This document shows, piece by piece, positions 35,065 to 43,099 of a stretch of 50,013 nucleotides of DNA. Origin of the DNA: Rhodospirillum sp. Its GTDB lineage: Bacteria; Pseudomonadota; Alphaproteobacteria; Rhodospirillales; Rhodospirillaceae. The notes beneath the pieces were generated by a model. That model searched no databases and had not been told where the DNA came from. It was given only the letters and a program-made list of their open reading frames with translations. The translations under genes were made by a program, and so were the position numbers. Position 1 is the first letter of the stretch. The number at the start of each line of letters is the position of its first letter. Where the stretch lies: assembly GCA_021741145.1 (NCBI GenBank), contig JAIOYK010000037.1:1-50013 (forward strand). The letters are read 5' to 3'.

Positions 35065-36216
35065 CTACTGAACGTCCAGAAGGTGCGAGACCTCCGGTGT
35101 CCAACTGGCGCGCACGGTTGCCCCGTCCTCGATTGGGTCGGCGTGGTAGGCGGCTTCGTCCATCAGCACGACGAAATCCTCCAGGCCCTCGGCCGAGAGG
35201 GTCAGGCGCACGGTTTGGCCGTTATATTCGGCCCCCGTCGCCCGGGCGGTCAGTTGGTTGGGACTCGCGTCACCGACACCCGGACGGGCAAGGGCGACCC
35301 GGTCGCCCCGGACCGCGAAATGCATGGATCCCCCAGCGGCGGGGGGGACATGGGACCCCAAGGGTACGGTGAAGTGACCGGTGCCTGGTCCGGAGAGCCG
35401 GACCAGGCCCCCCTCCACGGCTTCCACCTTGGCCGGGACCACGTTGTGGCCGCCGATGAACCGGGCGATGAAGGGGGTGCGCGGGTGGTTGAAGACATCC
35501 CGGGGGGTGCCAGCCTGACGGATGTGTCCATCCTCCATGACCACCACCAAATCGGCGAGCGCCATGGCCTCCTCCTGGGAGTGGGTGACATGGATGAAGG
35601 TGATGCCCAGTTCCCGCTGCAGGCGGCGCAATTCAGCGCGCATCTTCACCCGCAGGAAAGGATCCAGGGCGGACAGGGGTTCGTCGAGCAACAGCACGTG
35701 GGGGTTGGTCAGCAGGGCCCGGGCCAGTGCGATCCGCTGCTGCTGGCCACCGGACAGTTGGGCGGGCATGCGTTGGGCGAAGGCTTCCATGTGAACCAGG
35801 GCCAGCATCTCCCGGGCCTTGGCCCGGCGCTCGGTCTTGCCGACGCCGCGCATGCGCAGGCTGAAAGCGACGTTGTCCACGCAATCGAGGTGGGGGAACA
35901 GGGCGTAGTCCTGGAACATCATGGCCGTGCCCCGCTTGGCTGGGGGTTGGTCACCGATGTTCTGACCATCGACGATCAGGTCGCCATCGCTGATGGTTTC
36001 ATGTCCTGCGATCATGCGCAGGGTGGAGGACTTGCCGCAACCAGAGGGGCCAAGCAGACAGCAATAGCCGCCCGCCGGGATCTTGAGGGTGATGGCGTCC
36101 ACCGCCGTCGTGCCGCCGTACCGCTTGGTCACGGAAACCAGCTCCACGGCGCCCCTTTTGGACAGGGCCTCATCTCCCGTCGTCATCACCTCACCGACCA
36201 TCGCCCCACTGACCAT
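35065..36216 (-). CDS. ABC transporter ATP-binding protein, PotA-like
   Basis: A 383-residue ATPase. Walker A is GPSGCGKSS (residues 56-64), the Q-loop FQDYALFPHL follows at about 101, the signature LSGGQQQRIALARAL is at 154, Walker B LLLDEPLSALDP is at 175, and the switch histidine is in IHVTHSQEEAMALAD. The C-terminal TOBE-type domain (FAVRGDRVAL and later) is typical of the PotA/MalK group. It energises the PotB/PotC-like permeases. It is the first gene of the operon; the ATG at 36216 is preceded by AGGGAG. A sigma-54 element and GntR-type palindromes lie just upstream. Confidence 0.94.
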   Translation of the reverse strand: MVSGAMVGEVMTTGDEALSKRGAVELVSVTKRYGGTTAVDAITLKIPAGGYCCLLGPSGCGKSSTLRMIAGHETISDGDLIVDGQNIGDQPPAKRGTAMMFQDYALFPHLDCVDNVAFSLRMRGVGKTERRAKAREMLALVHMEAFAQRMPAQLSGGQQQRIALARALLTNPHVLLLDEPLSALDPFLRVKMRAELRRLQRELGITFIHVTHSQEEAMALADLVVVMEDGHIRQAGTPRDVFNHPRTPFIARFIGGHNVVPAKVEAVEGGLVRLSGPGTGHFTVPLGSHVPPAAGGSMHFAVRGDRVALARPGVGDASPNQLTARATGAEYNGQTVRLTLSAEGLEDFVVLMDEAAYHADPIEDGATVRASWTPEVSHLLDVQ

Positions 36217-36230
36217 AGACTGTCTCCCTA

Positions 36231-36266
36231 GGTGTTGACAAAATTGTCGACAATCTTGTCGGCAAT
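36231..36266 (-). promoter_or_regulatory. Cluster of GntR-type palindromes at the ABC operon start site
   Basis: A perfect 12-bp palindrome ATTGTCGACAAT (36243-36254) is flanked by TGTTGACAA (36233-36241) and TTGTCGGCAA (36257-36266), each one or two mismatches from TTGTCGACAA. The cluster covers the predicted transcription start and the first bases of the leader, about 15-50 bp before the ATG. It resembles FCD-GntR operators (VanR/FadR group). The gntR gene of this locus is the obvious candidate ligand. Confidence 0.7.
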
Positions 36267-36269
36267 GGT

Positions 36270-36286
36270 AGCAAGGGCTGTGCCAG
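36270..36286 (-). promoter_or_regulatory. Sigma-54 (RpoN) promoter of the ABC operon
   Basis: Read on the minus strand the sequence is CTGGCACAGCCCTTGCT, an exact match to the TGGCAC-N5-TTGC(A/T) -24/-12 consensus with the GG and GC dinucleotides 10 bases apart. The predicted start is about 36259, inside the GntR-type palindromes, and the first gene begins at 36216. Sigma-54 usage suggests NtrC-like nitrogen control. An imperfect inverted repeat at 36412-36431 (TGTGCATG / CATGCGCA) is a weak activator-site candidate. Confidence 0.8.
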
Positions 36287-36432
36287 ATTTAAGAGTTGTG
36301 AAGAATCAGTCCATTAGTGAAAAATCCTGGAGGCTTCGAATGGAAGCGTGCCTATTGTTTGATCATTTTGTGCCTAAATAACCAACAAAATTACTTTAGC
36401 TGTAGAAATAATGTGCATGGCCGCATGCGCAA

Positions 36433-36466
36433 ACGCTCCCCATGCCAGCGAGGGCGTGGGGAGCGT
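36433..36466. terminator. Terminator at the end of the flgL unit
   Basis: ACGCTCCCCATGCC (36433-36446) pairs with GGCGTGGGGAGCGT (36453-36466) around a six-base loop, with one G-T pair. On the minus strand it lies 28 bp beyond the flgL stop and is followed by a short T stretch; CTTT follows on the plus strand. It closes the leftward flagellar transcript and insulates it from the ABC operon promoter. Confidence 0.8.
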
Positions 36467-36494
36467 CTTTGAGGATGGGCTGGACGCCCGGGTT

Positions 36495-37991
36495 TTATAG
36501 GTAGTTGTTCAGGGACAGGGCGCTGATTCGGGCGAAGGTGGCATAGGCCGTTTCCAAAGACTGGGCGTCGTCCGCTAGGCGGACCAGGGCCTCGGTCATG
36601 TCCACGTTCTCGATGTCGGAGATCCGGTTCAACAGGAAGACTTGGTAGTCTTCCTGTTCGGTGATGGCCTTGTCGATGGAGGACAGGTTCAAACCGATGG
36701 ATTGGGCCACGTCATTGAGGTCGCTGGACTCTTCCTGCGTATTCGAGGGGGTATGATCCAGGGCATCCGATAGCAGGGTCAGGGCTTCCTGGACCCGTGC
36801 GGGGTTATTCCACAGATCTCCCTGGGCGATGATGCCCATGGCCCTGATGGCCTTCTCGAAAGCCGGGTCCTTGGCGGTCACGCCCACCTCGATGGAACGG
36901 CTGTCGTCCAGGCGGTGCTCGTAGGTCAGTTCGTCGCCCTTGTAGTAGGTCTGGGGCGCGGCGACGACTCCGGTGGAGGTGCCGTTGGCCGCGGGGTTCG
37001 GGATGACCGTCAAGGTGGTGCCGTCCGCGGAGATGTCCGTGACCGTATAGGTGCCGTTGTTGGCGCCGGCGTTGGAGAAGGTGACATGACCCGGAGTGAA
37101 GGAGGGCTGGGTGACATCCCAGTTGGCCAAGACACCGGAGAACCCCTCCGCGGCGAGGTCCGGTTCGGCCTTGAAGGTCAAGGAGTCCCCGGTCGCACTG
37201 ACGGACTCGACGGTGAAGAAGGCGCTGTTCGCTCCGTCGTCCAACCGCACCAGATCCCCCGTGGACAGGCCGGAGAAAGGCGTTCCGGCGCTGGATGTGA
37301 CGGTCTGGCCCGTGACGCTCAGTGTCGAGGGAACGGTGGTCTCGTCGAAGGCTTGTTCGTTGAAGGTTCCCGCGGCCGCGGTGATCGAACCCGTGGTGTT
37401 GAACGTCATGTCGGCGGTGACCTTGGTGTCATCCAGGGCCGCCGTGCGGGATTGGGGGTAGCGGACCGTGGTTCCGTCATACACCGCCTGGAATTCGCTC
37501 AGTTCGCTGTAGGGCATGGAGACCGGAACCGTATCCGTCTTGCCACCGGCGAACAGGTACCGCCCGTCATGGTTGGAGTTCAGGTAGTACTCCATATCCT
37601 TCATGGCCGCGAAAGCCTTGTTCTGGATCGCGGTGAGTTTGTTCTCATCCTCGCTGTCCGGGAGCCCGGCCATATCCGTCTGGGCGAAAAGCGCCAGTTC
37701 GGCCCGGAAATCCCGGAGCGTCTGATCCACCGCGTCCACCGAGGTCATCGTGGTTTCCAACCGGGACATGGCGATGGTGTTGGTTTTCTGGAACTGGGTG
37801 ACGCGGGAGGACTCGTTTTCCATGCTGACCAGTCGGAAGGAGTCCGTATAGATCCCCTCGTAGGTCTGGGATTTTTTCTCTGTATTGACCTGAGTTTGGG
37901 TCTCGTTCAGACGTTTCTGAACGTTCAGCAACTGGTTAACCAGATAGCTGCGCTGGCTGTAGGTGCCGACCCGATCGGATGTCACTGCCAT
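36495..37991 (-). CDS. flgL: Flagellar hook-filament junction protein FlgL
   Basis: Flagellin-like junction protein (HAP3) of 498 residues. The N-terminal coiled region (TYSQRSYLVNQLLNVQKRLNE, QVNTEKKSQTYEG) and C-terminal helix (VRLADDAQSLETAYATFARI, ending ALSLNNYL) are the conserved D0/D1 parts. The motif YLNSNHDGRYLFAGGKTDTVP is the usual FlgL landmark. The central part (about residues 190-350) is Thr/Gly/Ser-rich and variable, explaining the greater length than E. coli FlgL (317). It is exported by the flagellar apparatus and sits between FlgK and the filament. It is the last gene of the unit, 18 bp after flgK, and is followed by a terminator. Confidence 0.92.
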   Translation of the reverse strand: MAVTSDRVGTYSQRSYLVNQLLNVQKRLNETQTQVNTEKKSQTYEGIYTDSFRLVSMENESSRVTQFQKTNTIAMSRLETTMTSVDAVDQTLRDFRAELALFAQTDMAGLPDSEDENKLTAIQNKAFAAMKDMEYYLNSNHDGRYLFAGGKTDTVPVSMPYSELSEFQAVYDGTTVRYPQSRTAALDDTKVTADMTFNTTGSITAAAGTFNEQAFDETTVPSTLSVTGQTVTSSAGTPFSGLSTGDLVRLDDGANSAFFTVESVSATGDSLTFKAEPDLAAEGFSGVLANWDVTQPSFTPGHVTFSNAGANNGTYTVTDISADGTTLTVIPNPAANGTSTGVVAAPQTYYKGDELTYEHRLDDSRSIEVGVTAKDPAFEKAIRAMGIIAQGDLWNNPARVQEALTLLSDALDHTPSNTQEESSDLNDVAQSIGLNLSSIDKAITEQEDYQVFLLNRISDIENVDMTEALVRLADDAQSLETAYATFARISALSLNNYL

Positions 37992-38009
37992 GGTCTGGGT
38001 CCCTCACAC

Positions 38010-40235
38010 TTATCTGATGATGCTGTTGAGAACATCGAGCATGTCCGCCACGGTCGAGATGACCTTCGCCGAGGCATTATACATCTGTTCCCAGACAAGT
38101 AGCTGCGCCAATTCCTCGTCCATATTCACTCCGCTGACCTCCGAAACCTTCAGATCGATGGTGTCGGCGAGGGTGGCCTGGTAGTCCAGGCTGGTCTCCA
38201 CCGATGCCGCTTCGCTGGCGTTTTGGCTTAGCGACAGGGCGGCATAGTCCGATAGGGTCCGCTGGCCGGTGGTCAGGCCACCCGCGGTATCGAACGAAAT
38301 GGGGGTCTGAAAGGCCTTGGCCATTTGATTGGCGGTGGTGTTGTCACCGGCGCTCACATAGTACTCGCCCGTATCGGAGTTGAAGAGCACCGCGCCCCGG
38401 GACAGGCGGCTGGGGTCGTCGACCAGGGTGGAACTGAGCGCGAGACTGCCCGAAAGGCCCGCGTCCGAATGGTCCAGGCCCAATTGGGTGATCAACCCGG
38501 TGCCGCCGGTCTGGGTGATTTCCATGTCGTCGCCCGCACGGTTCTTGATCCGCAGACGGTAGCCTTCCCCATCCTGTACGACCTCGGCCTCCAGATTGGC
38601 GCTCAGGTTCGAGTTGTTGTTGATGGCCGCGGCGATGTCGGACAGGGACCACCCCCCCTGAACGGTCAGGGTCCCCAGGGAGGTGGGTGGGTTGGTCCCC
38701 GGCGCGGTGGCGTCCGGCACGGAGAATTGGAGGGTGCCGTTGACGTTGGGTGTCCAGTTCGCCGATTTGACGTCGCTATCGAACAGCCACTGGTTGTCAC
38801 TCGATACGAACATGTCATTCAGGCCGAAGAAACTCGAAAAACCCATGACGGTCTCGTCCGCGGTGCCATCCCCGTTCTTGTCGTAGCTGATGGTCACGTC
38901 CCCCGCGGTCGATCCGGTCGTGGAACTGGCCTGGTCCCGGAAGGCCAGGGAATAGTCATTGCTTTTTAAGTCGATGTCGTAGGTGCCCGTGTTGGTATCG
39001 TAGGCGAAGGACGCTCCGGTCAATCCGCCACCACTGGAATCGTTCAACCAACTTGATACCCGAGCCGCCACCTGTTCCACCGTCCAAGGGCCGGAAGCGC
39101 CCAAGTCGGCTTGGGCGGGGGAGAAGGCGGACCCATCCATGATCGTGCTGAGCGGCGCGGTGGCGGCTTGCGCCCCAGTCTTGTCGAAGACGGTGATCTG
39201 GACGTCGCCATTGGTCAGTTCCATGGTTTGGGTACTGGGGGCGATGAACTTGGTGGTGCCGTCGTAGGTGTTGGCCACCGAGGGATAGCTGGTGCCCCGG
39301 TTGTTGATCTGGTTGACCGTCTCCTTCAGCTTCGCGGACAGCTCGTCCATCTGCGCCTGGTAGCTGGGGATGGTTTTGTCGCGCATCTCGATCAGGCCAG
39401 CGAGCTTGCCTTGGCCGATTTCGGCGGTGATGTCCTGGCCGTTCGCCGTGATGGGGGCGAAGTCCGACCCCCCATAGCTGTCCGTGGCCGAAACCGAAGT
39501 CGACGCGGCGTGGCTGACCGTGACCGGGTCGGTATCCAGCAGGGTGGTGCCGCCCGTGGTGTAAATCACCAAGGCGCCTCCAGAACGCTCGAAACTTGTG
39601 ACGTCGATCAATTTTTGCAAGCCCAGAAGTTCGGTATCCCGCTTGTCTTGCAGGTCCGTTACATCCTGGCCCGAAGCGATGCCCTGGGTAATTTGTTCGT
39701 TCAGGGTATCAATGCTGCTCAGGTGGTTGTTGATCTCGGTGACCGAGGAGGCGATGTCCTGATCCGCGTTCAGGCGCATCTCCTGAAGTTTATCATTGAT
39801 ATTGTTGAATTTCTGAGTCAATTCCTGGGCGTAGCGAGTCACTGACAGGTGCTGGGTGGATTTGTCGGGTTCCAGGGAGAGGGTTTCGAACTCCTGGGCG
39901 AACAGGCTGATCTTATGACTGATGGAGCTGTTCTCGGCGGGCGTACCGAACAGGTCCTGCATGCGTTGGAAATAGGTGTCCTTGGTGTTCAACTCGGTAT
40001 AGGTCGCCAGTTCCGAGCGCAGTTCCTCGTTCAGGCCAGCGTTGACACTTCGGGTAATGCCACCGGTTTGCACACCGACGCCCCGGCCATTCAGAACGAC
40101 ACTTTCCGGGTTGAAGGTCTTCCGGGTGTAGCCAACGGTATTGACATTGGCCAAGTTGTGGCCGACCAGATCCAACCCCTTCTGGGAGGTCTGAAGGCCG
40201 CTGATGCCGGCGGAAAGTGCGAGATTGAGGCTCAT
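38010..40235 (-). CDS. flgK: Flagellar hook-associated protein FlgK
   Basis: Hook-filament junction protein HAP1, 741 residues. The N-terminus is diagnostic (LNLALSAGISGLQTSQKGLD, LVGHNLANVNTVGYTRKTF), as is the C-terminal rod-family motif SGVNMDEELAQLLVWEQMYNASAKVISTVA, shown here only as a region near residues 700-730. The middle (about 280-630) is a large Thr/Ser/Asp-rich insertion; E. coli FlgK has 547 residues. The ATG at 40235 has GGAGGAAC upstream; the open frame continues 13 codons further without similarity. It is preceded by the FlgN-like chaperone gene (60-bp gap) and followed by flgL. Confidence 0.94.
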   Translation of the reverse strand: MSLNLALSAGISGLQTSQKGLDLVGHNLANVNTVGYTRKTFNPESVVLNGRGVGVQTGGITRSVNAGLNEELRSELATYTELNTKDTYFQRMQDLFGTPAENSSISHKISLFAQEFETLSLEPDKSTQHLSVTRYAQELTQKFNNINDKLQEMRLNADQDIASSVTEINNHLSSIDTLNEQITQGIASGQDVTDLQDKRDTELLGLQKLIDVTSFERSGGALVIYTTGGTTLLDTDPVTVSHAASTSVSATDSYGGSDFAPITANGQDITAEIGQGKLAGLIEMRDKTIPSYQAQMDELSAKLKETVNQINNRGTSYPSVANTYDGTTKFIAPSTQTMELTNGDVQITVFDKTGAQAATAPLSTIMDGSAFSPAQADLGASGPWTVEQVAARVSSWLNDSSGGGLTGASFAYDTNTGTYDIDLKSNDYSLAFRDQASSTTGSTAGDVTISYDKNGDGTADETVMGFSSFFGLNDMFVSSDNQWLFDSDVKSANWTPNVNGTLQFSVPDATAPGTNPPTSLGTLTVQGGWSLSDIAAAINNNSNLSANLEAEVVQDGEGYRLRIKNRAGDDMEITQTGGTGLITQLGLDHSDAGLSGSLALSSTLVDDPSRLSRGAVLFNSDTGEYYVSAGDNTTANQMAKAFQTPISFDTAGGLTTGQRTLSDYAALSLSQNASEAASVETSLDYQATLADTIDLKVSEVSGVNMDEELAQLLVWEQMYNASAKVISTVADMLDVLNSIIR

Positions 40236-40295
40236 GATCCGGGTTCCTCCCGACGCGCCCTGGGGCGCGGGCACCTAATACTTGGATGAGTCCGA

Positions 40296-41225
40296 CTAAA
40301 GGGTTTCGTTGAAGGTCACGGCCTTGCGGTGGGCCTGGGTGGGGTCACCCTCTACCGCGCCGCCTTTGGAATAGGTCGTGGCCCTCCCCAATTCCCGTTC
40401 CCTGACCGCGTTCACCACCGCCTTCATCAGGCGATTGGTCGCCTCGATATTGGCCTTCAACTTGCGGCCGTTTTCCCTGGCGAGGGTGTCCAGGATCTTG
40501 GCCGCTGCGCGCATGACCTCTCGCTGCTCCTCGTCCAGGTCCAGCAGCAGACGCGGATTGGCATGCACCGCCAGCATCTGTTCCTGGTAGTAGCGGGTCC
40601 TGAGAAGTTTGCTTTCCATTAAGGCGCGCACATGCGGAGTATCATGCCGGTCCAGGGCATCGTTCTCCTCGACCAGGACCAAGACCAACTCGGTCATGGC
40701 GAAGAGCAAGGATGTGATCTTGGGTCCCACCGTGCCGGGAATTTCCTTGGGCATGGGGGGAGTCGGCACCTTGGGGCGATCCCGACGGATGGCCGTGGGG
40801 CGCCGCTTGGTCGGGGGTGCTTCCGCCTTGACCGTGGCCTTGGCGCCTCCGCGCAGGGACCCGCGGGCGGAAGAGGCTTTCTCCACCGGGGGCTTGGCGA
40901 GGTCGACCGCCGCCGCTGGCTCGGTCTCGGCGCGCGCGCCCATGCGGCCAGCCACTCGGGAGGTTGGCGATGTCGCGGGTTCCCCCTTGGACGACCCTGC
41001 CTTGGAAGATGGGGCCTTGGAAAATGGGACCTGGGGGGACTCCGTCGCGGCCGCCGCGGCCGTGGACCGGCTGGCGAAGGGCGACGATCGGCCGCCGCTG
41101 GTGGCGGGAGCCGGGGTGGTGGTCTTGCCTGCGGGGGCCTCGGGTGTCGTTGCGTCCGGCGCGGGGCCAACCGGACCACGGGCGAAAGGGGAGGCGCGGC
41201 GAGAGCCGGTGTCGTTGGTGTTCAT
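40296..41225 (-). CDS. FlgN-like flagellar export chaperone with long disordered N-terminus
   Basis: A 309-residue protein in two parts. Residues 1 to about 160 are Pro/Ala/Ser/Thr-rich and low-complexity (TTPAPATSGGRSSPFASRST and similar), probably disordered. The remaining part is helical and FlgN-like: ITSLLFAMTELVLVLVEEND, then SKLLRTRYYQEQMLAVH, and a final amphipathic helix NIEATNRLMKAVVNAVRERE. FlgN binds the C-termini of FlgK and FlgL before export (family knowledge). Its position between flgJ and flgK supports the call. Typical FlgN proteins are about 140-160 residues, so the extension is odd. The ATG at 41225 has an AGGAGG site and is 3 bp after the flgJ stop. Confidence 0.7.
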   Translation of the reverse strand: MNTNDTGSRRASPFARGPVGPAPDATTPEAPAGKTTTPAPATSGGRSSPFASRSTAAAAATESPQVPFSKAPSSKAGSSKGEPATSPTSRVAGRMGARAETEPAAAVDLAKPPVEKASSARGSLRGGAKATVKAEAPPTKRRPTAIRRDRPKVPTPPMPKEIPGTVGPKITSLLFAMTELVLVLVEENDALDRHDTPHVRALMESKLLRTRYYQEQMLAVHANPRLLLDLDEEQREVMRAAAKILDTLARENGRKLKANIEATNRLMKAVVNAVRERELGRATTYSKGGAVEGDPTQAHRKAVTFNETL

Positions 41226-41228
41226 GGA

Positions 41229-41573
41229 TCAGGCCTCCTGGTTCGCGAGCATCACTTTCATTACGGAATCGGCCACACCGATCCCGCCATTTTTGGTGAC
41301 CATTTTACCATATTCCTGGACCATCAAGGATCGCCAGGTCTTCTCGGCGGCGCCGCCGCCGAAGGGGCCGTCGGTATCGACGGAATCAAACATGGGCTGT
41401 AGCATCTGGGACAGGAACATGGCTTCGAAATCCTCGGCTTTCTCTCGGGCCTTGGTCAGGTCTTGATCTTGACCCTTACCCGAGTTGGCCTGGGCGGCCA
41501 GCGTGCCGACCTTGCCCGCCATGGCCGAGGAGAGGGCGTTCATGCCCGTGTTGGTCAGGCTGTCGGTCATCAT
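41229..41573 (-). CDS. flgJ: Flagellar rod-binding protein FlgJ, N-terminal-domain type
   Basis: A 114-residue rod-cap/rod-binding protein corresponding to the N-terminal domain of FlgJ only; the muramidase domain of enterobacterial FlgJ is absent, as usual in alphaproteobacteria. The recognisable region is AREKAEDFEAMFLSQMLQPM and MVQEYGKMVTKNGGIGVADSVMK. It helps assemble the rod across the periplasm. The ATG at 41573 overlaps the flgI stop (TGATG), so the genes are coupled; a second ATG is the next codon. The FlgN-like gene follows 3 bp later. Confidence 0.88.
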   Translation of the reverse strand: MMTDSLTNTGMNALSSAMAGKVGTLAAQANSGKGQDQDLTKAREKAEDFEAMFLSQMLQPMFDSVDTDGPFGGGAAEKTWRSLMVQEYGKMVTKNGGIGVADSVMKVMLANQEA

Positions 41574-42748
41574 CACAGCACCTCGATTTCCGCTTGAAGG
41601 GCGCCCGCGGCCTTGATCGACTGCAGGATGGAGATCATGTCGCGTGGTCCCACGCCCAGGGCGTTCAGACTGTTGACCAGATCCTGCAGGTTCACGCCGC
41701 CGTCGACCACGGTCAGTTTGTTGTCCTTGCCCTCGTCCACTTGGATGTCGGTGCGGGGGACTTCAACGGTCTGGCCCACCTCGGCGAAGGGGGACGGCTG
41801 GGACACCTGGGGGGTCTCGGTGACCCGAATGGTCAGGTTGCCTTGGGCAATGGCCACGGTATTGATGCGGACGTTCTCACCGATCACGATCGTGCCGGTG
41901 GCTTCATCGATAACAACCCTGGCCGTGACGTCCGGTTCCACCATCAACTGTTCGATATCGGTCATCAAGGCAACAACGTTGCCTTGATAGGGGCCGGAGA
42001 CCCGCACCAGGACCGTTCCCGGATCAAGGGTGCGGGCCTGCTCGGTGCCCAGGAAGGCGTTGATCGCCTGGGTTATCCGGCGGGCGGTGGTGAAGTCGGG
42101 ATTACGCAGGGCCACCTTGACGCTTTCCATGCTGCCCAGGTCGAAGGGGACTTCCAGTTCGACCAGGGCGCCGTTGGGGATGCGACCGCTGGTGGGCACG
42201 CCTTTCTGAACGGTGGCGGCGGCGCCCTGGACTTTAAAGCCGCCCACTTGGACCTGACCTTGGGCGACGGCGTAAACCTCTCCATCGGCGCCAATCAGCG
42301 GGGTGACCGCCAGGAAACCGCCCTGCAGGCTGGTCGACGTGCCCAGCGCGCTGATCGTGACGTCGATCCGCGAGCCCTGGCGGGCGAAGGGGGGCAGGGT
42401 GGCGGTCACCATGACCGCGGCGACGTTGTCCGGCTGCAGTTTGCCTTCACGGGTGTTCACGCCCATGCGTTCCAGCATACCGATCAGGGATTCCTTGGTG
42501 AAAGTGACACTGTCCAGGTCGTCGCCGGTCCCATTCAGGCCCGCGACCAAGCCATAGCCGACCAGGATGTTGTCGCGCACACCCTCGAAGTCGGCGACGT
42601 CCTTGATTCGCGAGGCCGCCTGGGCACCGGAGATCGGCAGCACGGCGATCACGGCGACAACGGCCAGGGACCGGGCCACCCATCGACTCGCCTTGGCGAT
42701 TCGATGGGTGGGGCGCTCTGTCTTCAATGTCTTGATCCTGGACAGCAT
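41573..42748 (-). CDS. flgI: Flagellar P-ring protein FlgI
   Basis: Periplasmic P-ring subunit of 391 residues. A signal peptide (about residues 25-44, WVARSLAVVAVIAVLPISG, cleavage after AQA) is followed by the family start RIKDVADFEGVRDNILVGYG and LVAGLNGTGDDLDS, then QPDNVAAVMVTATLPPFARQ and LNALGVGPRDMISILQSIKA at the end. The ATG at 42748 has only a weak ribosome site; upstream in-frame residues are not signal-like. It heads the leftward flgI-flgJ-flgN-flgK-flgL unit. A sigma-54 element lies about 120 bp upstream, and fliX is divergent. Confidence 0.93.
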   Translation of the reverse strand: MLSRIKTLKTERPTHRIAKASRWVARSLAVVAVIAVLPISGAQAASRIKDVADFEGVRDNILVGYGLVAGLNGTGDDLDSVTFTKESLIGMLERMGVNTREGKLQPDNVAAVMVTATLPPFARQGSRIDVTISALGTSTSLQGGFLAVTPLIGADGEVYAVAQGQVQVGGFKVQGAAATVQKGVPTSGRIPNGALVELEVPFDLGSMESVKVALRNPDFTTARRITQAINAFLGTEQARTLDPGTVLVRVSGPYQGNVVALMTDIEQLMVEPDVTARVVIDEATGTIVIGENVRINTVAIAQGNLTIRVTETPQVSQPSPFAEVGQTVEVPRTDIQVDEGKDNKLTVVDGGVNLQDLVNSLNALGVGPRDMISILQSIKAAGALQAEIEVL

Positions 42749-42820
42749 GGCCGTGATCCGATTTGGCTTGTTTGATCCGATTTCATCTCGGCGCCTTCCG
42801 GCACCGAACCTTTTTTTATA

Positions 42821-42835
42821 TGGCACCAAAGGCGC
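42821..42835 (+). promoter_or_regulatory. Possible weak sigma-54 element toward fliX
   Basis: TGGCACCAAAGGCGC has the -24 TGGCAC and the GG-N10-GC spacing, but the -12 block is GCGC rather than TTGC. It points toward fliX, whose start is 265 bp away, and lies 36 bp from the opposing flgI sigma-54 element. The distance and poor -12 make it tentative. Confidence 0.3.
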
Positions 42836-42870
42836 CGGGTGCGTCGAATGGACCGACGCGGTTCCTATCA

Positions 42871-42887
42871 TGCGAAGGGCGTGCCAA
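42871..42887 (-). promoter_or_regulatory. Sigma-54 promoter of flgI
   Basis: Minus-strand TTGGCACGCCCTTCGCA has the full TTGGCACG -24 block and GG-N10-GC spacing, with TCGC in place of TTGC at -12. It lies about 120 bp before flgI and shares its first 12 bases with the flgF element at 48866-48883. The rest of the 351-bp gap 42749-43099 contains no gene I can support. Confidence 0.72.
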
Positions 42888-43099
42888 AAATCCTGCCCAG
42901 GGAAACCCAGTCAATGGGCGGGTTTCCCATGGGGCGGTGGGGTAGGGGGGAGGCTGAATGGGCAGAATCTGCCGAGTGGGGAGCCGGAATTACCCCTTTC
43001 GCCGATTCCCCTTGGCTCCTACAGTAAGGTCAAGATCTACCCTGTTTCGATGGTGGCCGCTCCCCCGGAGTGGCCTGGGATGGAAGGACCCGCGCTCCC

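Noticed and set aside
26791-36286. The 27-36 kb locus as a mobile island
   Set aside because: No integrase, transposase, direct-repeat ends or tRNA gene flank it, and base composition looks like the neighbours.
36340-36381. Thirteen-codon plus-strand open frame with a GGAGG site (MEACLLFDHFVPK)
   Set aside because: It lies upstream of no plus-strand gene and next to the sigma-54 promoter of the opposite strand; a leader peptide role has no support.
36412-36431. NtrC-like binding site TGTGCATG / CATGCGCA
   Set aside because: The dyad is imperfect and differs from the TGCACC-N5-GGTGCA pattern; kept only as a weak candidate in the promoter entry.
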